Shown in pieces: positions 1 to 64,000 of a DNA stretch of 64,000 nucleotides. The stretch spans positions 116,979 through 180,978 of the forward strand of contig JAJVDF010000663.1 of NCBI GenBank assembly GCA_022410635.1. Reading direction: 5' to 3'. The position numbers and the translations under genes were made by a program. Source of the stretch: Tretioscincus oriximinensis (Eukaryota > Chordata > Lepidosauria > Squamata > Gymnophthalmidae). The notes under the pieces were generated by a model. It had not been told where the DNA came from, did not search any database, and saw only the letters and a program-made list of their open reading frames with translations. How positions within the stretch are numbered: the stretch's first letter is position 1; every line of letters starts with the position of its first letter.

Positions 1-102
1 CTACCTAATTACCTAATTACCTAGCATACCTTCGTACCTACCTACCTACATACCTTCTTAGTTTTCCCCTCTCTTCTCTCTCTGTTCCTCTTCTCTCTCT
101 GT

Positions 103-382
103 CCCTCAGTTGCTAAGGAATCCATCTCTCAGCTGGGAGATGGGGTTTCGAAGCCCTGTGTGGGACGTGGGGANGGGTGAGCACCTTCCACTAGCCTGTA
201 GTTCTAGCNAACCCAGCTATTCGAAAGCAGGAACTGCAAGAAATTGCAACGACTGCAAGTAGATACATGGGAACCACCAGAGCCTGGTGGGGAAGATAGA
301 ATGTAAGCCTCTGGGCAAAATACCCTTGTAAGCTGCTTTGAGTCCCTTTGAAAGGTGAGAAAAGTGGGGTATAAGAACTCAG

Positions 383-400
<18 letters not shown>
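103..400 (+). repeat. tRNA-derived SINE copy with TTC tail
   Basis: It shares the motifs GGAGATGGGGTTTCGAAGCC, CCCAGCTATTCGAAAGCA and GCTTTGAGTCCCTTTGAAAG with copies at about 31668-31985 and 61779-62081 on the other strand. It ends in a TTC-rich tail that runs into a long pyrimidine tract to about 540. It lies in ferlin intron sequence upstream of the first visible exon. The conceptual ORFs on both strands here come from the repeat. Confidence 0.75.
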
Positions 401-413
<13 letters not shown>

Positions 414-1309
414 TCTTCATCTCTTCCTCCATCCCCTGCCATTCCCTCTGTTCCTCCTCGTTCACCATGTCCCTCTCCCTCCTCCTCTTCCTCATCCCCC
501 CTCCCCTCCACACCCTCCCAGGTGTACCTGTTCCAGACCGGAACTACTGCAGGCTCCACATTTTGTACTAATTTCCTCAATAGACTGGGCGCCTGCCTCG
601 CGTGACCCCACTTTCGCTGGCAGGAAGGCTATCACTCTCCTGCCGTGACTGTGCACACAGGCCAGTGGACCGTGTGCAAAATGATGCCAGCTCGTTTGGG
701 TTTTATTGCATGTTTTGTGACATTAAGTGTGCAGTAGATCACAGACTATTAAATAGTTTGAATTCTTGAGTCTTCTTGNAGCTTTGGAAAGTTTGGTTCA
801 GTTGTGATATTTCTCTAGAGACATCCCTGATCTCCTATTTGGTGAGAAATCTATGTGATAAGCAAGCAGGTGTTTCCTGCCCTGAAAAGAGGATGCCAAT
901 GACATAATGTGTTCCTACTCAAACATTAAAATATCAAAAAATATGGAAATCCATAATTCCCATGTGCTGCAAGTGAGATGATGGACATCTGGAAACTTGG
1001 AAGAGTGTCATATAGGAAAGCTAAACAAGGAGGATAAACAATGGTCTAGTTATCTCACACACAAACACACCCGCACACACAAAAGACAGGAATTTTACAG
1101 TTTTAATGAGTGTGAAAAAGTGATTTATTTATTTATTACTAGGTGCTACAAGGTATTATTTGCACTTAGGTAAATGTTAATGACAGACATTTTTTCATAA
1201 ATGAACATCTTGAAAAGTTCATAATTAATTGCATTCTAGGAAGAGGTGGAAAGAATATATAGAAGAACTATACAAGAATCATCTTAATATTACTGACAGC
1301 AACAATGAC

Positions 1310-1560
1310 TCAGGTGGGATCCACACAAGGTTTTCCTTCTGAGTTGATAGGATCACCATGATGCCTCCGCCACACAAGGGAATGGGGCTTCCTTTTTTAC
1401 GAAACAAGAGATTGCTGATGGTTTCCAACATCAGCATGAAATACCTCTCCTTCCAAAGAGAAGCTGCCAGGAGCCCAGGTGCCTGGTGCACCATTTGGTG
1501 CAGGACTTGGGATACCTTGAGAAGATACCAGTCAGAACTGCAAAAATGCATCTGGCTTTC
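1310..1560 (-). repeat. Interspersed repeat, family shared with 15930-16140 and 28980-29230
   Basis: GATGCCTCCGCC plus CACAA recurs near 29039. The reverse-strand stretches reading GGAAGGAGAG, CTCATGCTGGAAAACATC-like and ATCCTATCAACNCAG recur at about 15960-16120 in the opposite orientation. The class is unresolved, and apparent ORFs inside are not conserved between copies. Confidence 0.5.
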
Positions 1561-1629
1561 CCTGCTTCATGCATCTCCTCTTGTCAACTCTGCATGGACT
1601 TTTAAGGTAATATGAGCAGACAGGAGATT

Positions 1630-1890
1630 GAGTTGAAACTGATGGGAAGAAGAGTGAGGACAGACAAAGGAAAGTGGTTTTTCACCCGGGGGGGGGGGGG
1701 GGGGGGTCATCGGCCTATGGAATTTACTTCCAGAAGAGGTGGTAGTAGCTAGCAGCCTAGATAGCTTTAAGACAGGATTAGACAAATTCATGGAACCCAA
1801 GGATATATACAGCTATTAGGATGGATGTCTTGATATTGCCTCCAAGATGAAGCAACAGGCAGCATTCCTGAAATGCCATTTGTAGGGCAT
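1630..1890 (+). repeat. CR1 LINE 3' end fragment with a 19-G run
   Basis: The order matches other CR1 copies in the window: TTTTTCACCC, CATCGGCCT, GAATTTACTTCC, TAGACAAATTCATGGA, then ATGGATGTCT. A run of 19 guanines (1688-1706) stands where other copies read AGAGGG. Confidence 0.8.
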
Positions 1891-2363
1891 TGAGAAGAGT
1901 TGAAGATTTTGCCTTCTTCTGTTCACTGGACTAGATCACAGCTCCTTATTTTCCAAAGCCCTTCTTCCTTAAACACACATACCTTTACAAGAAGGAACTT
2001 TGTCCGCTACATTTTTGCTTCATTAGTTTTTGCACTGGAAAGTTGGATTTTGAACTTGGGAAGGGTGTCCAATCACAGTTCAGTGAGATGGGTGGGAACT
2101 GTGGAAGGACGAAAGTATCTTGGAATTCCTAAATGGGGAAGGAAATTGTGAAGGATTAGAAAAATCCTTTTAGAAAACAAACTCGATTCCCTTCTTTCTT
2201 AAATTGAACTATAACTGGTTGCCATCAGTGAGTCAAAGAAATGTGAAAAAATACAGGGTACTGACTTGAGTTGAAATTGTTAAATGCCATTATTTATCAG
2301 GAAAGAGTGATAAGTTTAGGAAGTGACCTTGGTATTCTATTATTTTTTAAAAATATTTTTTAG

Positions 2364-15038
<12,675 letters not shown>

Positions 15039-15594
15039 GTGACCCGGTGCTTTCATCACTCTCCTTCCCAAGCTGACAAAGAAAAATGACACCAGCTTAT
15101 GTGCTAAAGATCGTAAAAAACATGTGCAGCTGACTGATAAACACCATCAGAGCATATCAGCGAAAAGGAGACAAGACCTGTATCTCAGCAGCCAGGCAAT
15201 GTATTTTCTTCTGTGTTGTGAGGAAAAAACGGTAGTTTCTGAAGAACCTTTAGAATTCATTGGCTTTCTTGTCATGACTCTGAGAATGGAATTCCATTCA
15301 TGTGGGATTGTCTCTATATGAATATATTTTTCAAGGATCACATAAGAAGAAAGAAGGAGAAGTTGCGTATTGTCTGTTATCAGAAATGGACTGGACATTA
15401 AACCGTGTTTGTAGAATGATATGACAGTTATACGCTTGGTAGGATCTAAGGTCGTTTTTTGCACTGAACTTTATTTTAAGTTATATGTCAGAATAGAGGG
15501 TTGCTTTCCTTTTTGGATGTATGTGGACTACTGCAAATCCTGTATACTAATTTGCACTAGCAGATAAAAATAACCATTGTAGGATATAATCCAG

Positions 15595-15600
15595 AATAAA
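15595..15600 (+). other. Proximal poly(A) signal AATAAA (ferlin)
   Basis: This canonical hexamer lies 557 bases after the stop codon and is the nearest canonical signal noticed downstream of the ferlin CDS. Confidence 0.55.
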
Positions 15601-15929
15601 GCACAGGGCAGAAAGGGTGCAATATTTTTAAAATATCTTTTGGAAAACCAGTATCATTGCGGGACATTTTAATACCAATGTGGTGAAACAAATATCTCAC
15701 TTAAGGTTTTGTACATGTCATTTAGTTGCTCTTTGCTGCAGACTTAAGTCCCTTCCACACTAAAGGGTAAAATGTGAAATGGGGTTTTAACCTGGCATAA
15801 AGCAACTCCCCATTCATTTACATTACCTAAAAAGTTAACCCCAAGCTGGTGACTCACAAAGAACTGGAAAGTTGCTACTTGCGCATGTGAGCCAGCTGCA
15901 ATTTTGTAGTTCTGGCTTGCTTGCATCAT

Positions 15930-16140
15930 CTCATCCTATTCAAGCCCTGCAGCAGCATCCCAGTTTTTCTTTGGAAGGAGAGTTTTTTCAGGCTCATGCT
16001 GGAAAACATCAACAATCTCTTCTCCCATAACAAAGAAGCCTTTTGTGGGAGGACAACGGAAGCTGCCTTGCTCCTGTATCGTGGATGCATGAAGATGATC
16101 CTATCAACCCAGTAGGAGAACCTTGTTTGGAAGCAGCCTT
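15930..16140 (+). repeat. Interspersed repeat in the ferlin 3' UTR or flank
   Basis: It shares TTGGAAGGAGAG, CTCATGCTGGAAAACATCA and GATCCTATCAACCCAG with the reverse strand of the 1310-1560 copy. It would be part of the mRNA if the distal poly(A) signal is used. Confidence 0.5.
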
Positions 16141-16862
16141 ATTTGACAAATACAAATCAAGAAAGTTGTTATGCTGTTGGCCTGGTTCTAGCAATGTGTG
16201 AAATAACAGCATATCCTGGAAGATGGGAACAATGGCAAAGCACTGTAACAGCCATAAACCATCTGGTGTGCCTTTAGGGAGGCAGTCACTTTTTAAAAAG
16301 CACCATTTGGATCTACTAAAATTGTGGAGAAATCAAATATCTATGCAAATACTTCTCCAGTTATATTTGCTTTGATAATCTAAAGCAAAGGTTGTATTGG
16401 TATGATGGATTCTGTTTAAGATTGCATGGAACAAATGGTCAAGTACTATGATAACACCACATTTCTTAGACTGCATCAATACACATTCTTTTCAAAAGCA
16501 GTTCAAAAGCAATTTGGAGTTGGTAATATGTGGGTCCCATATCTAAACCACATTAAAAGTCAAGGAATATAACTTGAAATCAGTCTGCAATATTTTTTCA
16601 ATCTAACTTTCTGAAGCAGTATTTCAATACTACTTAACCCCAACACTATTTTGTAAGAATTAAGCAATGGTGGCATTAATGCTGAAGAAAATGTGTCCTC
16701 AGATACATAACAATTGCAGTTCTTCTCACATCCTATTCTTCATCCTGCAGTGCCTCATTATATTGTATTACTTGATATACTGTGTATATATATATATATA
16801 TGTATACTTGAATTTTGTGTTGCTGAATCCTTACCACACAGAATGGTTAACAAGCACTTTTA

Positions 16863-16868
16863 AATAAA
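16863..16868 (+). other. Distal poly(A) signal AATAAA (ferlin)
   Basis: A canonical hexamer within TTTTAAATAAATTATA is followed within about 30 bases by a GT/T-rich downstream element (TTCTTTCTGAGTGTTT). It is the last good signal before the ASAP promoter region. Confidence 0.55.
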
Positions 16869-17498
16869 TTATACTGCCACTTTACATACTGCGGTTCTTT
16901 CTGAGTGTTTCATGAGAAGCAAATTCCAGATCGACATTATTTCTGCCATGCTACAACAGGGTCTTGTGCTATTGTCTCATGGGACTTCTGAATCCTGTCA
17001 CGATAACAGGCAAAGTGTATGATTATTTTTCTGAGTAATCACTTCTGAAAGAGAACTTCACTTAAAAAAAGTTAAAAATGTTCCCCAGGTTGCATCTCCA
17101 TAGCATTAAACATGGGAAATAAAGGAATTATGAGTATCAGGGAAGGGTTAAGAAAAAAGATTGAAGCTTTTTAGCAAAAAAGTGCCATACTAATCCGAGC
17201 CGCAGCCCAGCAACTATAAAATCCAGTCATTTTGCTTCAGTCTCAATTTTAAACCAAAAGGAAGGAAACAGCCTTCCCTCGCATGCTTACGAATGCATTC
17301 ACAAGAATTACCTGGAGATTATGCTACCTCAGAATTTAGACTCTGCTTACAGACAAATTCCCATAATCTTAAAAGCAAATGTATGAGACTTGTGCCGTCA
17401 GATTCTAAAGCCTTCAGAGGTTTAAGTTCTACCTCTTTGATATAGTTTACAACTATATCGCACGCATCTGGAGCCTTCAACGAATCCCTGCGCTTCTC

Positions 17499-17506
17499 TA
17501 TATAAG
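17499..17506 (+). promoter_or_regulatory. TATA-like box of the ASAP-family gene
   Basis: TATATAAG sits 297 bases before the start codon. A start site near 17530 would give a leader of about 270 bases without needing an upstream exon. No CpG island surrounds it. The assignment rests on motif and position only. Confidence 0.45.
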
Positions 17507-17572
17507 CTCTCGAGATGCATAAAGCATGTCACTGAGAGAAGACTGAGGTTTTCACAGAGGCTAATCGTGTTC

Positions 17573-17695
17573 ATGTGTTTCTTGGTTAAAGTAGCAGCAG
17601 AAGGACAGTTCTTTACATCTCAAGGACATGGAGAGAACACCAGGCAAGCTGCAGCTCTACTTTCAGATCTGTGTGGCCTCTTTAGCTTCTCTTAA
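17573..17695 (+). other. Possible upstream ORF in the ASAP leader (40 codons)
   Basis: An ATG at 17573 opens a 40-codon frame ending at TAA 17693-17695, in a different frame from the main ATG at 17803 and wholly upstream of it. If the transcript starts near 17530, this ORF could lower translation of the main frame. The peptide resembles nothing I recognise, so only the arrangement is notable. Confidence 0.25.
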
Positions 17696-17802
17696 TTGCT
17701 TCCTCATAGTCCAAGTTCCCCTTTTTCTCTGCTCTGTCATCCAAACTGCAGCTCTGTTGTTCAATCCAAGGTTTTGCTCCGAATGAGACTTCAGGCATCA
17801 CG

Positions 17803-58768
<40,966 letters not shown>

Positions 58769-58875
58769 GATGATAAAGAACATATTTATTGTTTATTCAG
58801 AATGATAAATATGCCCTGCAGAAGGCCTCCTGAATGAATTGTATATATACTTCTCAAAACAATTAAGAGAANACT

Positions 58876-59095
58876 TACATAAGAACATAAGAAGAGCCGT
58901 ACTGAATAAGGTCACAGCCCATCAAGTCCAGCATTCTGTCTCACACAGAGGCCCACCAAATGCACCTGGGCAGTCTGAACAGAAGAAGGCAAAATATGCA
59001 CCTGTTCATAACTCCCTGCAAATGGTATTTCAGGAGTACCACCTGTTGCTCCATCCCGGAGGCAACATCCAGGCATCCATCCTAATACCCATGTT
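58876..59095 (-). repeat. CR1 LINE 3' end fragment in the ASAP 3' UTR
   Basis: ACATAAGAACATAAGAAGAG through GGCCCACCAAATGCACCTGG to CATCCATCCTAATACCC. It is antisense to the transcript, 108 bases after the stop codon. Confidence 0.88.
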
Positions 59096-59513
59096 ATGTT
59101 AAAGTGTTCCCTTAATTGTTTGAGTATATATAAAAACTTTGTAGCCTATTCACACTAACAAATGCTCAACAAATTTTCCAGATAGTCTGTCTTCATTTGC
59201 TGCAGTATGAATATTAGAAATCATAAGCCAAACTATTATTTTTCATCCACCTTGTCCACATATTATTGGAATTTCATCCATGTATTCTTCCAAGAAGCTT
59301 TGNAATAATCTACAGCTTGCTGTACTTAGGAAAACCCCATGATTTCCTTAATTAAGCTTTTTCACTGTTTCTGTATAATGACGTCTTTGTGTACAGGAAA
59401 TTGGGTTGAAAGGCCCCTTATTGTATTTTCAACAATAGACATTGAGCTCTTTTTATAACTGAATTGTAATGTTTAAAAAAAACCATCAAGCTCAGTAGCC
59501 TGCTCTAGACATG

Positions 59514-59519
59514 AATAAA
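59514..59519 (+). other. Poly(A) signal AATAAA (ASAP gene)
   Basis: This canonical hexamer lies 746 bases after the stop codon, following a T-rich UTR-like stretch. Confidence 0.5.
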
Positions 59520-59535
59520 GTGAATTATAGGATAT

Positions 59536-61480
59536 AAACTTTACAGATCTTAATGAAGAATCTCAAAAGAAAAAGAAAAAGTGAATCTCACATAAAAGAA
59601 GACAAACATTATAGAGTAGTTTCAATATTAATAGAGTTCAGACCTGATATATTGGAGCCATAGTGAGCTATCAGACTTTCAAGCTTTTCCAGATGCCCTC
59701 ATTTCTCCCATGCAATTATCCAGAATAAATACTGTGCTCAAACTGCACAAATAGCTCCTGATTTGATGAATTTAAGGATGATCAAATGCAACAGAGAGAT
59801 AAACTAAGGAAGTATCTACCAGATCAAGGACAGAAGGGCCTAGTACTCCTGGATTCCTGTGTTCAAAAAGAGTCTGGTATGACAANAATTGAACTACCAC
59901 CAACCAATCAGGGAGTCAACAATCAGCAACAAATTAAGTAATCCTGTATAGTTAACTAGTGTGTATACAAATATATTATTTTTCCCTGCTAACGGAGTCT
60001 AAAGACATTATTATTCACTACTAAGCTCGTAAAATAGCTTACAAGAATTCTCCTACAGCATGGTTAAGCTACAGCCCTATATTTATTGCTAAACAACTAA
60101 CTCATATTAGTTGGAGATTATGGGAACTGCATTCTAGTAGCATCTGGAGAACTAAAGCTAGTTACCCAGAATTAACAAGGAGAAAGGTTAAGTACCATCT
60201 TCAGTTACATACTGTGCCTACAGTTGCAGATGGCAGTAAGAAAGATACAATTGGCAACCAGAGCTATTATATACCAAATTTAAGAGCTATCCTGAATTTC
60301 ATGGTAGTAGCTGCATAATCAATAAAAATCATCTGCTGAAGCTCTTTCCTTCTCGTTCTATGACAATATGGAAAGTTCTGTTATAGAATAAGCGAACTGT
60401 ATCATGTTGGAAAAGATTGCTACTGGAGCAGGACAGGGCTATCTGCATTAGAATGGCTTGTTTCAATCCATGTCCAGCTTTGCATACAAACCACCCGGAG
60501 TCCTTCNGGTATAGGACGGTATAGAAATGTACATAAATAAATANATAAGTTTATTTATTGACCTTCGGAGCTTTGAGATGGGACATTTTTGGGTGGGCCT
60601 ACCTCTTGGTGTGCTGAAGAAAAAAGGCCCCTGAGGTAGTTGACCATGAGGCCACGCCATCCACATATTTATATGGGCTGGTAAACTGACCCTGAACTGC
60701 TTATGATACCTAAGGTCAGTTGAACTGGGCTAGGGCTCTAAATTGTGCACTCTAGTCCTATCCATTGTTCATTCAATATGGACAAAGTGTGATTGTCCAA
60801 TGTGTGGATGGCAGGTCCTTATTTTGAAAGGACTCAAATCTCTGCTTCCATAATTACCCTTTGAAATAATCTAATCAAATGGCAAGTTGCAATTTGAATA
60901 TTTCTGATTTAGCAGCATGCTTATTTAATACCTTAATTCATGCCTTAATTTCTTCCTAAATAAAATTGTCCCCCTCCCCCTCGTGCAGTTTGCTTTGAGT
61001 TTTATAAATGTTACAAAAGTTTTCAGAGCATCAATTGACTTTGAAAACATTTTGTTTTGCTTCTGAAGGACAAGTTTTGATTGGTGAAGATGGAAATCCA
61101 TACACATGTTAAATAGGTAAGAGAGAAGTGACATCTTCTATGCTTCTGAGGAAGCTTCTGGGTATTGGAAAGATTCTCACTTATATTTGGCTTTTGCAAC
61201 CATGTAGGATAGAGCATCAGAAATTTGAAAGAAGGCAGTTGAGGAACAATCTGTGTAATCCAGATGCTTCTGTCTTTCATTATAGACAGACCAGCAATGA
61301 CACTTGGTCGCCATCTAGAAGGTGCACAGATAGAGATTAAAGAGAATGATTATTCACATTTCCTCCAAATCTCTTTGAATTTCCTGTTTGCAGCAATGAG
61401 TCAACCTGCAAGAGAAGGACACAGCAAAACATAAATGTGTTTACAAGTTGGGAGGGGTAATTGTTCTTAATGAAAACACC
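59536..61480. other. Intergenic stretch, no gene recognised
   Basis: AT-rich sequence after the ASAP 3' UTR. Apart from a SINE-like tail near 60480-60545 (CCNGGTATAGGACGGTATAGA with AAATAAATA), I see no exon-like block, RNA gene or conserved reading frame. Confidence 0.5.
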
Positions 61481-61487
61481 TGATAGT

Positions 61488-61724
61488 CAGGGCTTTTTTT
61501 TGTGCCGGAACGCGNNNNNNNNNNNNNNNNNNNNNNNNNNNNNNNNNNNNNNNNNNNNNNNNNNNNNNNNNNNNNNNNNNNNNNNNNNNNNNNNNNNNNN
61601 NNNNNNNNNNNNNNNNNNNNNNNNNNNNNNNNNNNNNNNNNNNNNNNNNNNNNNNNNNNNNNNNNNNNNNNNNNNNNNNNNNNNNNNNNNNNNNNNNNNN
61701 NNNNNNNNNNNNNNNNNNNNNNNN
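61488..61724. mobile_element. hAT-like element hidden by the assembly gap
   Basis: The left end CAGGGCTTTTTTTTGTGCC with GGAACGCG matches the reverse complement of the right end of the 36887-37082 element. GATAGT precedes it (61482-61487) and reappears directly after the Ns (61725-61730), as an 8-bp duplication would. Positions 61515-61724 are 210 Ns. Confidence 0.65.
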
Positions 61725-61778
61725 GATAGTAACATCATTGGATTGGTAGATTGGTAGACTGCAGTAGGAACAGAAAGT

Positions 61779-62081
61779 GAATAAAGAAGAAGAACCGGGT
61801 TCTTATACCCCGCTTTTCTCACCTTTCAAAGGGACTCAAAGTGGCTTACAAGGGAATTTTTTGCCTGAAGGCTGACATTCTATCTTCCCCACCAGGCTGT
61901 GGTGGTTCCCATGCATCTGCTTGCAGTCAGTTGCAATTTCTTGCAATTCATGCTTTCGAATAGCTGGGTTGGCTAGAGCTACAGGCTACTGGAAGGTGCT
62001 CACCCCTCCCCACCTCCAACACAGGGCTTCGAAACCCCATCTCCCAGATGAGAGACGAATTCCTTAGCGACTAAGCTATCC
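61779..62081 (-). repeat. tRNA-derived SINE copy
   Basis: GAAGAAGAACCGGGTTCTTA tail, CTTTCAAAGGGACTCAAAG, GAATAGCTGGGTTGGCTAG and CGAATTCCTTAGCGACT head. Close to the 31668-31985 copy. Confidence 0.82.
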
Positions 62082-62089
62082 ATTAATTG

Positions 62090-63590
62090 CTCTTTTGCAG
62101 AAGCCATTATTATTCACTTGCTATGCCGAATGCTTTGAAAATGTTTGTAACCTGATTATTTTTCCTTTGTGTACACAAGCCACGCTTCTGAATATGGTTG
62201 AAGAGTGCTTATTTTTTGAGGAGGGCTATGCTTTGCTTTGTAATAAAACATAAAATAATTCTCACAACTACAATAAGAACTCTTGGAGTTCTTATTATTT
62301 GGACTTTGGATTCAAGTTGTCGTCTATGCTACCAAGGTTAAAGCTGAAGACCAGTGCTTCAACCTTAGCCAAGAAACCTTACAAAAAGAAATCAAACACA
62401 ACTCATCCCATCAAAAACCAATCAAGAGTCACTCAAACATACAAACCCACCCTCAGAAGTTGCATTTCAGAAAGAGCCAATGCCTCATCCACACAACTTC
62501 TCNTCACTTGCCAAAGCCAAGTGGAAACCAAACAGAATGCTGACCTCTCACTTCAAGCCTTTGGAAGAAAACTGCACTAGCAAGTCACATGAAAATACAT
62601 TCTAACAGGAGTCACAATATAACAGGCTTTATTGTAAAAAATTTATTTAATCTTTGTGTCCCCTCTTTTACTCAAACTTGCAAAGATTGTTTTCAGTCCA
62701 TAGTGTCCATGGATGAGCTATCAGACTCCTGTGAGAGTCAACATGGTGGACTGAATGGATGCCTCAGTCCAAGGGCACCTCTAGGCAACTTCCTTGGCTG
62801 AGCACTGACATTATGGGAGTTCCAGCAAATAGTGAAAGGGGGCATTCCTGGGCTGGGTGGCTGCGTGTGTAACATTTTCGGCCAGTTCCTCCTGATCCTC
62901 GTTTTGCGCACAAGCTCCTTTCAAGCAGCTCACACCAAGCACAATCTATTATTTTAAGTTTTGCCAGAGAGGGAGGAGGGAAGAGGACAAAGTCTGGGAC
63001 TGGATTTGATGGCAATAATACAGTTTTACTCAATCCCATGTTGTCACCGACTTCACGAGCTCTCCCTTCTCCACTCCTGGGCTCCATTGCTTTTATTGTA
63101 TCGGTTTCTGTATGGTGTTTTTACTATTAGCCACCCTGAGACCTTCTGGTAAACAAAGAACAGCCCGTCAAAGGAAGGGAGAAAGGTGGGGGCAGCAGCA
63201 GAAGAGTCAAACAAGCGAGCGAGGGGGAGGGATGGGGGGNGTTCTTTTGCTTTACATTCCCTAGNTGAAGCACCAACCCAACAAGCAGGAAGCGCGCCAT
63301 TGTTCAGCTGCTGGGCCTCCCCCCTCCCTTGCCAGAAAAATAGGTTTCTCTGGCTTCCTGTGCAGCTCCAGTGGGAGGGATTCAGCAGACGCCACTTGTG
63401 CTATGTGGGCTCTTATCCTGGAGTGTATCTGGAGGTGGAATTAGGCACCCACTTTGAGTTCAATTTGGAACTTTCTAAAGCGCTTTCCATTCCGTGTTAA
63501 AGTGTAGTGCTTTTACAACCTATGTAGTATCTCGAGGTCCCCCCCCACACCTTTTCCCATTAAATGGATCAGCCTGTCTGATTACAGCCA
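62090..63590. other. Intergenic stretch, no gene recognised
   Basis: It holds overlapping short frames near 62283-62580 with no recognised similarity and an N, a SINE-like tail near 63120-63150 (GCCACCCTGAGACCTTCTGG), and a GC-rich patch at 63180-63310. Nothing supports a gene. Confidence 0.45.
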
Positions 63591-63591
63591 A

Positions 63592-63762
63592 TTTCAGAGA
63601 AATAGCTGTGTTAGTCTAGCAGAAAGTCCAGCAAAGGAGCTAGCAGCACTTTGAGACTAACTTGAGAAAAGTGGTTGGCATAAAAGTCTGTCTGACCTGT
63701 CTACGAAAGCTTATGCTAACCACTTTTCTCAAGTTAGTATCAAAGTGCTGCTAGCTCCTTTG
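63592..63762. mobile_element. Inverted (head-to-head) insertion of the GTCTACGAAAGC repeat
   Basis: The left half is the repeat in reverse and the right half is the same repeat forward. Arms of about 54 bases (AGCAAAGGAGCTAGCAGCAC on the left, GTGCTGCTAGCTCCTTTGCT on the right) surround a loop of about 30. A perfect 14-bp duplication CTGATTACAGCCAA flanks it (63578-63591 and 63763-63776). Confidence 0.85.
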
Positions 63763-63938
63763 CTGATTACAGCCAAACAGGCAAAAACCCACCAGCATTT
63801 CATAATGGTATTTCTTTTGCTAGACTCTCTTGGAAGTGGCACTCTACTTACGGAATTATGGTTTAGCTTAGCATGTTGCAGAAGAATATAAAGTAGCCTG
63901 ATTTGCATTTGACCTTATTCAAATGAAAATGAGTGAAT

Positions 63939-64000
63939 GACCCGGCTTGGTGTTGTGGTTAGAGTGTCACAGCCTCCCGATTCAAGTCTGCACTCTTCCA
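63939..64000 (+). repeat. SINE head, cut by the window end
   Basis: CCGGCTTGGTGTTGTGGTTA followed by GAGTGTCACAGCC is the start of the tRNA-derived SINE seen at 47185. Confidence 0.7.

Larger units (their letters stand above)
15039..16890 (+). other. Ferlin 3' UTR, two candidate poly(A) sites
   Basis: The non-coding stretch after the ferlin stop has AATAAA at 15595-15600 and again at 16863-16868. The part to about 15620 looks like ordinary 3' UTR. If the distal signal is used, the UTR also includes a degraded interspersed repeat (about 15930-16140) and a TA microsatellite at about 16785-16801. The end at about 16890 is inferred from the signal position only. Confidence 0.6.
58769..59535 (+). 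other. ASAP 3' UTR with embedded antisense CR1
   Basis: Sequence after the stop carries an antisense CR1 3' end (58876-59095) and an AATAAA at 59514-59519, with another at 59724-59729. The UTR boundary is inferred from these signals only. Confidence 0.5.

Noticed and set aside
355..648. Leu/Pro-rich frame and its opposite-strand Glu-rich partner
   Set aside because: Both are translations of the TTC/TCC tract at the SINE tail, with no conserved features.
1238..1310. LINE ORF fragment (KRWKEYIEELYKNH-like peptide)
   Set aside because: One short peptide match to LINE linker motifs is suggestive but too short to assign a clade or boundaries.
62283..62580. Two overlapping frames with Lys/Ser-rich peptides
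   Set aside because: Overlapping in two frames, interrupted by an N, no recognisable domain, no exon signals tying them to a gene.

Overview
Eukaryotic genomic DNA from a vertebrate, most likely a squamate reptile. The evidence is GT-AG introns, many 5'-truncated CR1 LINEs, several SINE copies with a tRNA-like head and TTC or AAATAAA tails, hAT and mariner MITEs, and an AT-rich background. There are no operons, CRISPR arrays or bacterial features. Single N positions and one 210-base gap mark it as a draft assembly.

Two protein-coding genes lie head to tail on the + strand. (1) Positions 2364-15038 hold the last 13 coding exons (657 residues) of a type II ferlin. It has two C-terminal C2 domains and a tail anchor, and belongs to the FER1L4/FER1L6 group rather than to otoferlin or dysferlin. 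Upstream exons lie outside the window. (2) Positions 17803-58768 hold a complete 28-exon ASAP-family ArfGAP of 978 residues, ordered BAR - PH - ArfGAP - ankyrin - proline-rich - SH3. It mixes features of ASAP1 and ASAP2 but diverges from both, keeps the SH3 that ASAP3 lacks, and is compact. I read it as a probable fourth ASAP paralogue. A TATA-like box and 5' leader lie about 630 bp after the ferlin's distal poly(A) signal. All 41 exons join in phase with canonical splice sites.

The rest is introns and flanks packed with repeats: CR1 fragments, including a reverse-transcriptase piece at 39480-41570 split by a younger insertion; degenerate LINEs at 18705-19060 and 20105-20500; tRNA-type SINEs; foldback elements near 25.9, 36.3, 41.7 and 45.3 kb; a mariner MITE at 52768-52970; hAT-like elements at 11693-11835, 36887-37082 and 61488-61724, the last hiding the assembly gap; and an 867-bp MITE-like unit at 24500-25366. 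Positions 59536-64000 show no convincing gene.

The ferlin family acts in Ca2+-dependent membrane fusion and trafficking, and ASAP proteins switch off Arf GTPases on curved PI(4,5)P2-rich membrane. The two could act in related trafficking steps, but their adjacency probably reflects old paralogon synteny rather than co-regulation.
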